Shown here piece by piece: positions 6,118 through 12,588 of a stretch of 31,792 nucleotides of DNA (position 1 is its first letter; each line of letters starts with the position of its first letter). Location of the stretch: contig CAYMTE010000012.1 of the NCBI GenBank assembly GCA_964393325.1, forward strand, positions 1 through 31,792, read 5' to 3'. The notes beneath the pieces were generated by a model. The model did no database searches and had not been told where the DNA came from. It saw only the letters and a list, made by a program, of their open reading frames with translations. The translations under genes were made by a program, and so were the position numbers. This DNA is from JBAZWV01 sp964393325. GTDB taxonomy: Bacteria; Patescibacteriota; Patescibacteriia; 2-12-FULL-60-25.

Positions 6118-7227
6118 ATGCCCCGCATCTCCCACACCCCCCGCGCAATCCTCCTCGACGTCATCCCGCCTCGCATGGACAAGGACATTGCCGCACGCCG
6201 TCTTGCTGAGCTCGATTCACTGACGACGACATTCGGAGGCATCGTCGTTGTACGTATCGTTCAAAAACGCGGGCTCCCGGATTATCAAACGTATGTCGGC
6301 TCAGGAAAACTCAACGAGCTGATTGAGATTGGGAAGCAGGAAAAAGCGAAAATTCTCATCGTGAACAATCAGCTGAAAGCAAAGCAGATGTTCACGCTTG
6401 GTGAAAAACTACGACCGCACAAGATGGTCGTCTGGGATCGTGTTGATCTCATTTTGAAGATCTTCCAAAAACATGCACAAACCGCGGAGGCGAAACTCCA
6501 AATCAAACTTGCCGCGATCAAACACATGGGTCCGCGCATTTTTGGCATGGGCATGGAAATGATGCAGCAGGCTGGCGGTACCGGCACGCGCGGCGGACAG
6601 GGCGAGACGAATACCGAACTCATGAAGCGTCACCTTGCGGATCAAGAACGACGCATCAAAAAAGACCTTGAGGCCGCAGCGCGCTCACGGCGCGTCCATC
6701 GCGAACGACGCAATCGGCTTGGCATGAAAACCGCATCTATTGTCGGCTACACGAACGCAGGAAAGTCCTCATTGTTGAACGCACTGACAAAGAAAGGCGC
6801 GTACGTCGCAAACGAACTCTTCGCAACGCTCGACACACGCGTTTCCAAATTGTGGTTGCCGCAGTCCAATACCGGCGTCCTTCTTTCGGACACGATCGGC
6901 TTCATTCAAGATCTCCCACCGGAACTTGTGAGCGCATTTCGCTCCACGCTCGATGAAACAATTGACGCAGATCTTCTCATCCATGTCATCGATATCGGCG
7001 ATCCGCATGTCGCGCACAAAATCGATGAAGTGAACGAGATTCTCCGCAGCCTTGGCGTGGAACACACGCCAACGATCTATGCGTTTAATAAAATTGATAC
7101 GGTCACGAATCGATCGCACGAGTGGCTCATTGAACGGTTCGCAGACAAAACACCCGTATTCGTTTCTGCCGTGACCGGGCAAGGACTCGAGGATCTCAAA
7201 GAAACCATCGCGAGGCGGATCGGATAA
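6118..7227 (+). CDS. hflX: GTPase HflX
   Basis: A 369-aa translational GTPase of the Obg-HflX class that binds the large ribosomal subunit and splits stalled or heat-damaged ribosomes. The N-terminal HflX domain (about 20-130) contains YQTYVGSGKL and FVVWDR-like WDRVDLILKIF. A Gly-rich linker and coiled-coil (about 140-200, GPRIFGMG, GGTGTRGGQGET, RHLADQERRIKKDL) follow. The G domain has P-loop GYTNAGKSS (210-218), the switch region FATLDT (235-240), DTIGF (258-262) and NKID (324-327). The start at 6118 gives a normal family N terminus; longer forms would run antisense through the DUF4230 gene. No SD site is visible. It converges on the AI-2E-family gene with 35 bp between them. Confidence 0.95.
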   Translation: MPRISHTPRAILLDVIPPRMDKDIAARRLAELDSLTTTFGGIVVVRIVQKRGLPDYQTYVGSGKLNELIEIGKQEKAKILIVNNQLKAKQMFTLGEKLRPHKMVVWDRVDLILKIFQKHAQTAEAKLQIKLAAIKHMGPRIFGMGMEMMQQAGGTGTRGGQGETNTELMKRHLADQERRIKKDLEAAARSRRVHRERRNRLGMKTASIVGYTNAGKSSLLNALTKKGAYVANELFATLDTRVSKLWLPQSNTGVLLSDTIGFIQDLPPELVSAFRSTLDETIDADLLIHVIDIGDPHVAHKIDEVNEILRSLGVEHTPTIYAFNKIDTVTNRSHEWLIERFADKTPVFVSAVTGQGLEDLKETIARRIG

Positions 7228-7262
7228 CCGTACACGAACGCGCGTCCGACTTCTGCTCGTTT

Positions 7263-8288
7263 TTAAGATTGTTTCTTGAACAGGATGGATTGATAGATAT
7301 CCAACAACGCGACGAGCAAACTAATGACGAGCGGTCCAAACAAAAATCCAAACGCACCAAACAGACTCACGCCTCCAATGACAGAGAAGAGAATAAGAAG
7401 CGGATGCAATTTCGCTCCGCGTCCTACGAGATACGGACCGAGAAGATTATCGATCAATCCAACCGCGAGCCCACCCCAGATCATAAGACCGACGGCGGAC
7501 GAAGGATGATTCGTCGCGAATAAAAAGAGGATGCCCGGAATAAGAATAAGCGACGTTCCAACGCCTGGAATAAGCGCGCAAATTGCCGCGAGACTTCCCC
7601 AAAGTGCCGCATTGGGAACGCCGAACAACGTGAATCCAATACCCGTCAACAATCCCTGAATCAATGCAACGGACAGCGAACCGCGCATCACCGATGTTAC
7701 CGCCTGACCAAGGCGATCCAGTATCTGTTTGTCATGCGAATCCGACAACGGCGAGAGTCTCATGAACGACTGAACGAATGAACGTCCGTCGATAAGGAAG
7801 TAATACAGCGCAACACTGCCGAGCACGATACCGAATACGGCTTCAAGCGTCCCAGAAAAAACCGTCCCGAGATTCCGAAAGACCCAACCAACAACCTGCT
7901 GCACCGTTTGGTGAAGGTCGATCTCGAGAGACGGGGCAAACGGCCGAACATATGCCTCAACAAGATCATTGAGCTGCTGAAAATAGACGTTCCGATTTTC
8001 ACTCAACGCGGCATACATGTCGCGAGATTCCGAAACAACCTGCGTCCCCACAATGCCAAGCGGGAGCAGAATCATGCACGCCGCGCAGATAATTGTCCCA
8101 ATTGCCGCGAGAGGTTTTGCGCCAAACAGGAGTCGCGTCAACCGCTCATATAACGGATGCAGCAAAAACGCGAGGATCGCTGCGAGAGCAAGAACGCTGG
8201 CGTATGGAAAAAAGATCCAAGCCGAAAGGCCGAAAATCCCCGCAAATAAAAACAGGAAAAAAAGAGATTGGATATGCTGTCGTGTCAT
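7263..8288 (-). CDS. AI-2E family transporter / permease-like membrane protein
   Basis: A 341-aa integral membrane protein of the AI-2E (TqsA/YdiK/PerM) family. It has paired hydrophobic helices at the N terminus (about 10-45 and 60-85), a soluble middle (about 90-150), a helix near 150-170, and a run of helices after residue 200. Family-typical motifs are the Gly/Pro-rich LIPGVGTSLILIPGILFLF and the ending GPLVISLLVALLDIY. The transported substrate is not predictable: members have been linked to autoinducer-2 and to sodium/proton exchange. The start at 8288 follows a plausible -10 TATGAT by 7 nt, suggesting leaderless expression. The preceding small gene ends 12 nt upstream. Confidence 0.88.
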   Translation of the reverse strand: MTRQHIQSLFFLFLFAGIFGLSAWIFFPYASVLALAAILAFLLHPLYERLTRLLFGAKPLAAIGTIICAACMILLPLGIVGTQVVSESRDMYAALSENRNVYFQQLNDLVEAYVRPFAPSLEIDLHQTVQQVVGWVFRNLGTVFSGTLEAVFGIVLGSVALYYFLIDGRSFVQSFMRLSPLSDSHDKQILDRLGQAVTSVMRGSLSVALIQGLLTGIGFTLFGVPNAALWGSLAAICALIPGVGTSLILIPGILFLFATNHPSSAVGLMIWGGLAVGLIDNLLGPYLVGRGAKLHPLLILFSVIGGVSLFGAFGFLFGPLVISLLVALLDIYQSILFKKQS

Positions 8289-8294
8289 ATGACT

Positions 8295-8323
8295 ATCATA
8301 CTACGAGCCCGGTGTTTCGACGA
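8295..8323 (-). promoter_or_regulatory. Promoter of the AI-2E family gene
   Basis: On the minus strand, TCGTCG (8323-8318), a 17-bp spacer, then TATGAT (8300-8295), with the ATG at 8288. The -35 resembles TTGTCG of the uvrA promoter. It lies inside the last codons of the upstream small gene. Confidence 0.4.
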
Positions 8324-8561
8324 CGTTCGGCGTCGATGATGGTCTTCGCTTCGCAATCCGTCCCAAGAATCGATACCATCGACTCGCTGAATGTGCGTCA
8401 TAACGCGTTGCACACCCCTTACAAGCGACCTTCCCTTTTCGAAATGATTCGCAGCACGTCGTCTTTACGGATTTGATTCGCAGCAAGACGAGAAGATTGA
8501 TCCACCAGCGCTCAAGACGCGGACGATCAACAAAATCCGAAGGAAGATCTACAAACGTCAT
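8301..8561 (-). CDS. Small hypothetical protein with CC-x9-C-x2-C motif
   Basis: An 86-aa protein without a recognised family. It contains Cys36-Cys37, then Cys47-x2-Cys50 (VACKGC), a spacing that could bind a zinc ion. An aromatic, Leu-rich segment ERWWINLLVLLRI precedes it, and a basic C terminus (GRIAKRRPSS) follows. The reading frame fits neatly between the HD-domain gene and the AI-2E-family gene, and a 17-bp-spaced promoter sits 6 nt before the ATG. There is no SD site. If real, it may be co-transcribed with the membrane protein 12 nt downstream. The main doubt is its short length. Confidence 0.55.
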   Translation of the reverse strand: MTFVDLPSDFVDRPRLERWWINLLVLLRIKSVKTTCCESFRKGKVACKGCATRYDAHSASRWYRFLGRIAKRRPSSTPNVVETPGS

Positions 8562-8567
8562 ACGATC

Positions 8568-8596
8568 ACGCTAACAAAAAACCCACTCATCGTCGA
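8568..8596 (-). promoter_or_regulatory. Promoter embedded in a terminator
   Basis: On the minus strand, TCGACG (8596-8591), a 17-bp spacer, then TAGCGT (8573-8568), with the ATG of the small gene at 8561. The -35 box lies in the terminator hairpin of the HD-domain gene and the spacer contains its T-tract. Confidence 0.4.
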
Positions 8597-8602
8597 GGGG
8601 TT
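8578..8602 (-). terminator. Intrinsic terminator of the HD-domain gene
   Basis: On the minus strand, AACCCCTC pairs with GAG-T-GGGTT (one bulged base) around a 6-nt loop, followed by a run of Ts. The stem overlaps the TAA stop codon of the gene (8603-8601). Confidence 0.75.
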
Positions 8603-10112
8603 ATGGAGCGAGTAGTTTCATGAGACGTGGCGGTACCGTATCTTCAGGCACCCAGTACAGCCGGTGCGGATACTGAACCTCCGCGATCGATTCGATGGCA
8701 GCCGCCGCGTCCGGCGCAACCACCGAAAATGGTCGGAGAGACTCCGTTCCGTCTGTGATGAAGAATGATGTTCCTGTTTTCAACCGGCGTGGCCAGTGCT
8801 CAATTAAGACGAATCGCTCGCCTTGTTCGAGCAACACCTGACGACGATGTTCCGCGGCGGGAGCCGTATCAAACCCCTCACATCGCGGCGTACCAAACAT
8901 CTCGGTAAACCAGGTCAGTCGGTACGGATCGATATGCGCGTCGAGCTCGTCGTCCGTCCATGTCAGAAGCTGCGAGCGCGACACGACACCCGTCTCATAG
9001 AGATGACGACAGATGACGTGGGCGACGATGAATTCCGCAAACCGTGCCGCCGGATGCCAATACAGCGCCCGAAACAGCAACGCGCGGAGGAGAAGGAATC
9101 GCCCGAGCGCATCGGGATCCGTAAACGCGATATCGTTCCCTACGCGCACAACGGACTTCCATGCCTCGCACGCATCCCGCGGATGTGTGCGAAGCAACGA
9201 ATGAATCTGCGTCCCCTCTTCCGTTTCGGACATGTTGTTCCCGAAACGCCGGTGATACCACCATGCATCACGTGAGACGTACGCCGTTTTATCCGCGATA
9301 TCAAGGAGACGGCCCAGGTAGCCCTCTCCTTGCACGGTCGACACTAACCGCTCGCGGTCGATCGCCGCGTCAGCAAGCAACGCAGAGATCCCGGGCTGGT
9401 CCAGCAATTCCGCGTAATGCAGATCCTCATCAAAAAAATCAGGATCCAACAACTTCGTCGTATCTCCTCCGGCCGGCGTTCTCGCATCGTGCGTGATCGC
9501 CGCCAGAACGAGCGTCGCCGCATCCGATGACGAAAGACCAACGGATGTCGCAAGAAGATTCGCGATCGCCGCAACGTCGAAGACATGCGTGAGACGCGTG
9601 TGATCGAACCGAAGCGGAATGGTCGTACGCTCCGCTTCCGAAAGAAGTGGCGTGGTCAACCATCCGAGTTGACGAATCCCGTGAAGTCGCGCGAGTCCGA
9701 AGAGCTGAAACGCACGACCGAGCAACCCATGCGCATCAAGATCCACGACATATCCGCCCAGCCCGGAAAACGGAAAGGACGGGACATTGATCGGATCATC
9801 GAGCGCGTGTAGCGCCCAGCTCCGTGCCGCGCTCTGACGGTAGACCGAAGGCAATTCCATCGTCCACGTCGGCTGCTCACGCAGGGAACCGCTCATGGGA
9901 CCCGCCTCGCTCTCCAGAAGCAGCTGGATGAGCATCGAGTTCTCTTCATGTGCGATTTGCTCGGCAAGCTCGCGAGGGAGTTTTGTGAGATGGTTTTTGA
10001 GCGCGTATGTCGCGCCCGCGAATTCATGCGGGAGCGGTTCATGCGGGAGGTAGATGACATCCCCCACGCGCACCGCGTCTTGTTGAGTGCAAAAAGTGCG
10101 GAGGTCAATCAT
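8601..10112 (-). CDS. HD-domain phosphohydrolase-like protein, 503 aa
   Basis: A large soluble protein with a central HD domain. The metal ligands are visible as His171 (RFDHTRLTHV) and His208-Asp209 (THDARTPAGGD), with a later Asp in LLDIADKTAYVS. The order R-x-x-H ... HD recalls dNTP triphosphohydrolases and related HD hydrolases, but I cannot name a substrate. The flanking N-terminal (about 160 aa) and C-terminal (about 200 aa) parts are not recognised. The start is set at 10112 because GAGGTG lies about 5 nt upstream. A TTG codon 48 nt further upstream is possible but has no support. It ends at an intrinsic terminator. Confidence 0.75.
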   Translation of the reverse strand: MIDLRTFCTQQDAVRVGDVIYLPHEPLPHEFAGATYALKNHLTKLPRELAEQIAHEENSMLIQLLLESEAGPMSGSLREQPTWTMELPSVYRQSAARSWALHALDDPINVPSFPFSGLGGYVVDLDAHGLLGRAFQLFGLARLHGIRQLGWLTTPLLSEAERTTIPLRFDHTRLTHVFDVAAIANLLATSVGLSSSDAATLVLAAITHDARTPAGGDTTKLLDPDFFDEDLHYAELLDQPGISALLADAAIDRERLVSTVQGEGYLGRLLDIADKTAYVSRDAWWYHRRFGNNMSETEEGTQIHSLLRTHPRDACEAWKSVVRVGNDIAFTDPDALGRFLLLRALLFRALYWHPAARFAEFIVAHVICRHLYETGVVSRSQLLTWTDDELDAHIDPYRLTWFTEMFGTPRCEGFDTAPAAEHRRQVLLEQGERFVLIEHWPRRLKTGTSFFITDGTESLRPFSVVAPDAAAAIESIAEVQYPHRLYWVPEDTVPPRLMKLLAP

Positions 10113-10171
10113 CTGAACACCTCGTACTCCCTGATTACGCGGTTCACACGCCGTGGTCAAGCAACGTAAAC

Positions 10172-10200
10172 AAACAAGAGACGACGTGCGTCTCTTGTTT
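10172..10200 (-). terminator. Terminator of tRNA-Ile
   Basis: A perfect 12-bp inverted repeat (AAACAAGAGACG / CGTCTCTTGTTT) with a 5-nt loop, followed on the minus strand by a T-rich stretch. It is positioned just past the tRNA 3' end and before the HD-domain gene. Confidence 0.8.
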
Positions 10201-10219
10201 GGGTGCGCGATCTTCGCGA

Positions 10220-10296
10220 TGGTAGGCCCGGGTGGACTCGAACCACCGACCCGGCGTGTATAAGACGCCTGCTCTAACCAACTGAGCTACGGGCCT
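10220..10296 (-). tRNA. tRNA-Ile (anticodon UAU)
   Basis: Complete cloverleaf on the minus strand. Acceptor arms AGGCCCG and CGGGCCT pair fully. The D stem is GCTC/GAGC, the anticodon stem GGCGT/ACGCC encloses loop CTTATAC with TAT at positions 34-36, the T stem is GGTGG/CCACC, and CCA is encoded. UAU reads the AUA isoleucine codon directly; most bacteria instead use a CAU tRNA modified to lysidine by TilS. Confidence 0.93.
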
Positions 10297-10357
10297 AGGA
10301 GATGAGCGAATCGGGTGCGCCGAAGGCGTACACGATTCCGAGGCGACGACGGTCCGT
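10294..10357. repeat. 64-bp direct repeat, copy 1 (overlaps tRNA-Ile 5' end)
   Basis: Identical over 64 bp to 10379-10442, with an 85-bp period. It starts inside the last three bases of the tRNA gene. The repeat holds an imperfect palindrome: GAATCG/CGATTC arms around a CGCC/GGCG inner stem. The 21-bp spacer between the copies forms most of a separate hairpin, CCGTATG/CATACGG (10354-10375). Confidence 0.9.
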
Positions 10358-10378
10358 ATGCCGCCCTGCATACGGGTC

Positions 10379-10442
10379 CCTAGGAGATGAGCGAATCGGG
10401 TGCGCCGAAGGCGTACACGATTCCGAGGCGACGACGGTCCGT
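10379..10442. repeat. 64-bp direct repeat, copy 2
   Basis: Second identical copy. It is preceded by TACGGGTCCC, which resembles the tRNA 5' end sequence TACGGGCC before copy 1, so the unit may be a tandem duplication that once included the start of the tRNA. The rest of the gap (10443-10509) shows no clear gene. Confidence 0.9.
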
Positions 10443-10509
10443 CAACACGATGACGTGGACGAATCTCCCGTCAGGCGGCGCTAGTCTAACGCGGATTGAC
10501 GAAAATGAA

Positions 10510-10538
10510 AAGACGTGGGATATCTTTTCCGCTACACT
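10510..10538 (+). promoter_or_regulatory. Promoter of the pseudouridine synthase-gmk genes
   Basis: AAGACG (10510-10515), a 17-bp spacer ending TTCCGC, then TACACT (10533-10538). The ATG codons at 10545 and 10548 follow at once, so the mRNA is probably leaderless. A better -35, TTGACG at 10496-10501, pairs only with TATCTT at 19 bp. Confidence 0.5.
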
Positions 10539-10544
10539 CCGCCT

Positions 10545-11531
10545 ATGATGCACCGCTTTGAGATTGACGACCAACACGCCGGCGACCGCCTCGACGTCTT
10601 TTTGACGTCCATGCTCGATGGCACAAAAACACGAAGTGCGATCGCAAAAGCACTGAAGGCGAATGGGGCGACCGTTAATGGGAAGTCAGCGAGTGTCCAT
10701 CACTTTTTGAAAGCCGGCGATATCGTTGAGTTTACCGATACGCCAACTGCCTCTCCTGCTTCCAAAAACACAAAACGCGCACCGCATGCAGCGCCGGTGA
10801 AACTTCCGCCGCTCACGATCATCGACGAACAACCGAGCTGGCTCGTCATTAATAAGCCAGCGGGTCTCATGGTTCACCCGGATGCCGTGACGGAACACGG
10901 AACGCTCGTCGACCTTCTCGTCGCACACGATCCGAGCATCGCAAAAATCGGCGAGGATCCTTCCCGTCCCGGCATCATGCATCGACTCGACAAGGATGTA
11001 AGCGGACTCATGGTCATCGCAAAGACACAAGATGCGTACGACCATCTCAAAAAACAATTCGCAGAGCACTCCGTCGAAAAGCGATATCTCGCACTTGTCC
11101 ACGGCGAGCTCTCACACGATGAAGGAGATATCACCTTCCGCATCGCGCGTTCCTCGCGCGGCGGACGCATGGCCGCCGTGCCGACGGGGTCGAAAGAAGG
11201 GAAAGCTGCACGAACGCATTACAAAACGATCAAACGCTTCCGTGGCGCAACGTTGTTGGAGCTTGAGATCTTTTCTGGGCGCACACACCAAATCCGCGCT
11301 CACATGCATGGATTAGGACATCCGATTATTGGCGATCCGCTCTACATGATCCGTCAGACGGATCGAAACGTCGACGCACCTCGACTCCTTCTGCAAAGTA
11401 TTCTCTTGTCGTTTACCGATCCCGACACAGGCACACGCGTCCGCTTTACGCTTCCTGCTGATCCTGCGTTTGATGCCGTCATGAAGACCTTTAAACCCCA
11501 TGAACCAAAAGAAGCAAAGCGCGACGCGTAA
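10545..11531 (+). CDS. RluA-family 23S rRNA pseudouridine synthase (RluD-like)
   Basis: A 328-aa enzyme that isomerises uridine to pseudouridine in RNA, most likely 23S rRNA. It has an N-terminal S4 RNA-binding domain (about residues 1-65, from RLDVFLTSML), a charged linker, and a catalytic domain with the signature HRLDKDVSGL, where Asp149 is the nucleophile. Further family blocks are LVINKPAGLMVHP and FSGRTHQIRAHM. The S4 plus HRLDKDxSG layout matches RluD/RluC/RluA proteins; the exact target uridines cannot be told. The start is at 10545 (or 10548) because both lie just past the -10 box. The end overlaps the guanylate kinase gene by 32 nt, so the two form one transcript. Confidence 0.92.
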   Translation: MMHRFEIDDQHAGDRLDVFLTSMLDGTKTRSAIAKALKANGATVNGKSASVHHFLKAGDIVEFTDTPTASPASKNTKRAPHAAPVKLPPLTIIDEQPSWLVINKPAGLMVHPDAVTEHGTLVDLLVAHDPSIAKIGEDPSRPGIMHRLDKDVSGLMVIAKTQDAYDHLKKQFAEHSVEKRYLALVHGELSHDEGDITFRIARSSRGGRMAAVPTGSKEGKAARTHYKTIKRFRGATLLELEIFSGRTHQIRAHMHGLGHPIIGDPLYMIRQTDRNVDAPRLLLQSILLSFTDPDTGTRVRFTLPADPAFDAVMKTFKPHEPKEAKRDA

Positions 11532-12105
11532 CCAACCCCCCATCATTCTCCTTACCGGCGCTTCCGGCGCAGGAAAATCCACCGTGCTTGATACACTCCT
11601 CATGCAACGGACGAATCCCATAAAAAAATTCGTCACGTGCACCACGCGACCAATGCGTCCAGGCGAACGCGATGGGCGGGAGTATCATTTTCTTACTCGA
11701 GATGCCTTTGAAAAAGATATTGCTCATGGACGATTCTACGAGTGGGCCGTCGTCTACAACAACTACTACGGGTCTTCAAAAACCGAAATGGCTCGCCTCC
11801 TCAAAGGGAAAAAAGCGATTGTCATGATTCTGGACGTCCAGGGAACGCGAACGATAAAACGCCACCATCCAGAAGCGATCTCGATTTTCATCGATGCGCC
11901 GACACCGAGCTTGCGCGCTCGCCTCAAAGATCGAGGATCTGACATGAACGACATGAAGCGTCGGCTCGCAGAAATCACCAAAGAAAAACGATATCGGAAC
12001 TCCGCGGACGTCGTACTCCTCAACCGCGATGGCGACCTCGAAAAGACCGTTCTCGCCATTCAACAGCTTATACGGAACGCCGTTGGCCGCACGAGCAAAT
12101 CGTGA
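11500..12105 (+). CDS. gmk: Guanylate kinase
   Basis: A 201-aa kinase that converts GMP to GDP with ATP. The P-loop is GASGAGKST (residues 20-28) and the GMP-binding block is TTRPMRPGERDGREYHF (48-64), followed by FYEWAVVYNNYYG and the LDVQG segment. The length fits the family. The start at 11500 lies inside the end of the pseudouridine synthase gene (32-nt overlap) and lacks an SD site; a start inside the overlap is needed to keep the P-loop at its normal distance from the N terminus. The stop is followed almost at once by the rplS promoter. Confidence 0.95.
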   Translation: MNQKKQSATRNQPPIILLTGASGAGKSTVLDTLLMQRTNPIKKFVTCTTRPMRPGERDGREYHFLTRDAFEKDIAHGRFYEWAVVYNNYYGSSKTEMARLLKGKKAIVMILDVQGTRTIKRHHPEAISIFIDAPTPSLRARLKDRGSDMNDMKRRLAEITKEKRYRNSADVVLLNRDGDLEKTVLAIQQLIRNAVGRTSKS

Positions 12106-12116
12106 ATTCCCCCTAC

Positions 12117-12145
12117 TTGACGCCCTTCCCTGTTTCCGCTATAGT
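12117..12145 (+). promoter_or_regulatory. Promoter of rplS
   Basis: TTGACG (12117-12122), a 17-bp spacer ending TTTCCGC, then TATAGT (12140-12145). This is one of the two closest matches to consensus in the window. Transcription would start near 12152, about 18 nt before the ATG. Confidence 0.75.
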
Positions 12146-12169
12146 TCGCCCACATTTCCCCTATTCTTT

Positions 12170-12526
12170 ATGTCCGACCAAGCCTCCCAGACGATTGCGC
12201 CCGCTGACATCCGCTCGGGCATGGTCATCCGCATTCACCAAAAAATTCGCGAAATCACGCCGAAGGGCGATGAAAAAGAGCGTATTCAGGTGTTTGAGGG
12301 AACCGTGATCAACCTCCGCGGCGCCGGCGTGAGCCGCACCATGACCGTACGAAAAGTGTCCGACGGCATTGGCGTCGAAAAGATTCTTCCTCTTGCACTT
12401 CCCTCGATCGATAAGATCGAGCTCGTGAAGCAGTACAAGGTAAACCGCAAGGTTCTCGGATTCATCCGAACATCCAAAAAGCGGCTCAAGGAAATCAAAG
12501 CGCCGAAAGCCGAAGCCAAGGCGTAA
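12170..12526 (+). CDS. rplS: 50S ribosomal protein L19
   Basis: A 118-aa ribosomal protein that sits at the interface of the two subunits. Family motifs are in order: IRSGMVIRIHQKIRE (promoter-proximal barrel), ERIQVFEGTVI, RGAGVSRTMTVRKVSDGIGVE, and the C-terminal IDKIELVKQYKVNRKVLGFIR. The length is near normal (about 115 aa), with a short Lys/Ala-rich tail. The start at 12170 is the only methionine after the promoter; no SD site is visible. It has its own promoter and terminator and looks monocistronic. Confidence 0.97.
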   Translation: MSDQASQTIAPADIRSGMVIRIHQKIREITPKGDEKERIQVFEGTVINLRGAGVSRTMTVRKVSDGIGVEKILPLALPSIDKIELVKQYKVNRKVLGFIRTSKKRLKEIKAPKAEAKA

Positions 12527-12528
12527 GA

Positions 12529-12560
12529 AAAAACTCCTCCGACGATCGGGGGAGTTTTTT
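12529..12560. terminator. Terminator after rplS, probably bidirectional
   Basis: A ten-pair stem ACTCCTCCGA/TCGGGGGAGT (one T-G wobble) with a 3-nt loop is flanked by AAAAAA on the left and TTTTTT on the right. It serves rplS and possibly the convergent surface-protein gene ending at 12589. Confidence 0.9.
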
Positions 12561-12588
12561 AGGAAAAAATTCCGATAAAGATTCGGCG

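Noticed and set aside
10380..10577. Leftward 65-codon reading frame over the direct repeat
   Set aside because: It covers the 64-bp repeat and the promoter and start of the pseudouridine synthase gene, has no SD site, and its end is just translated repeat.
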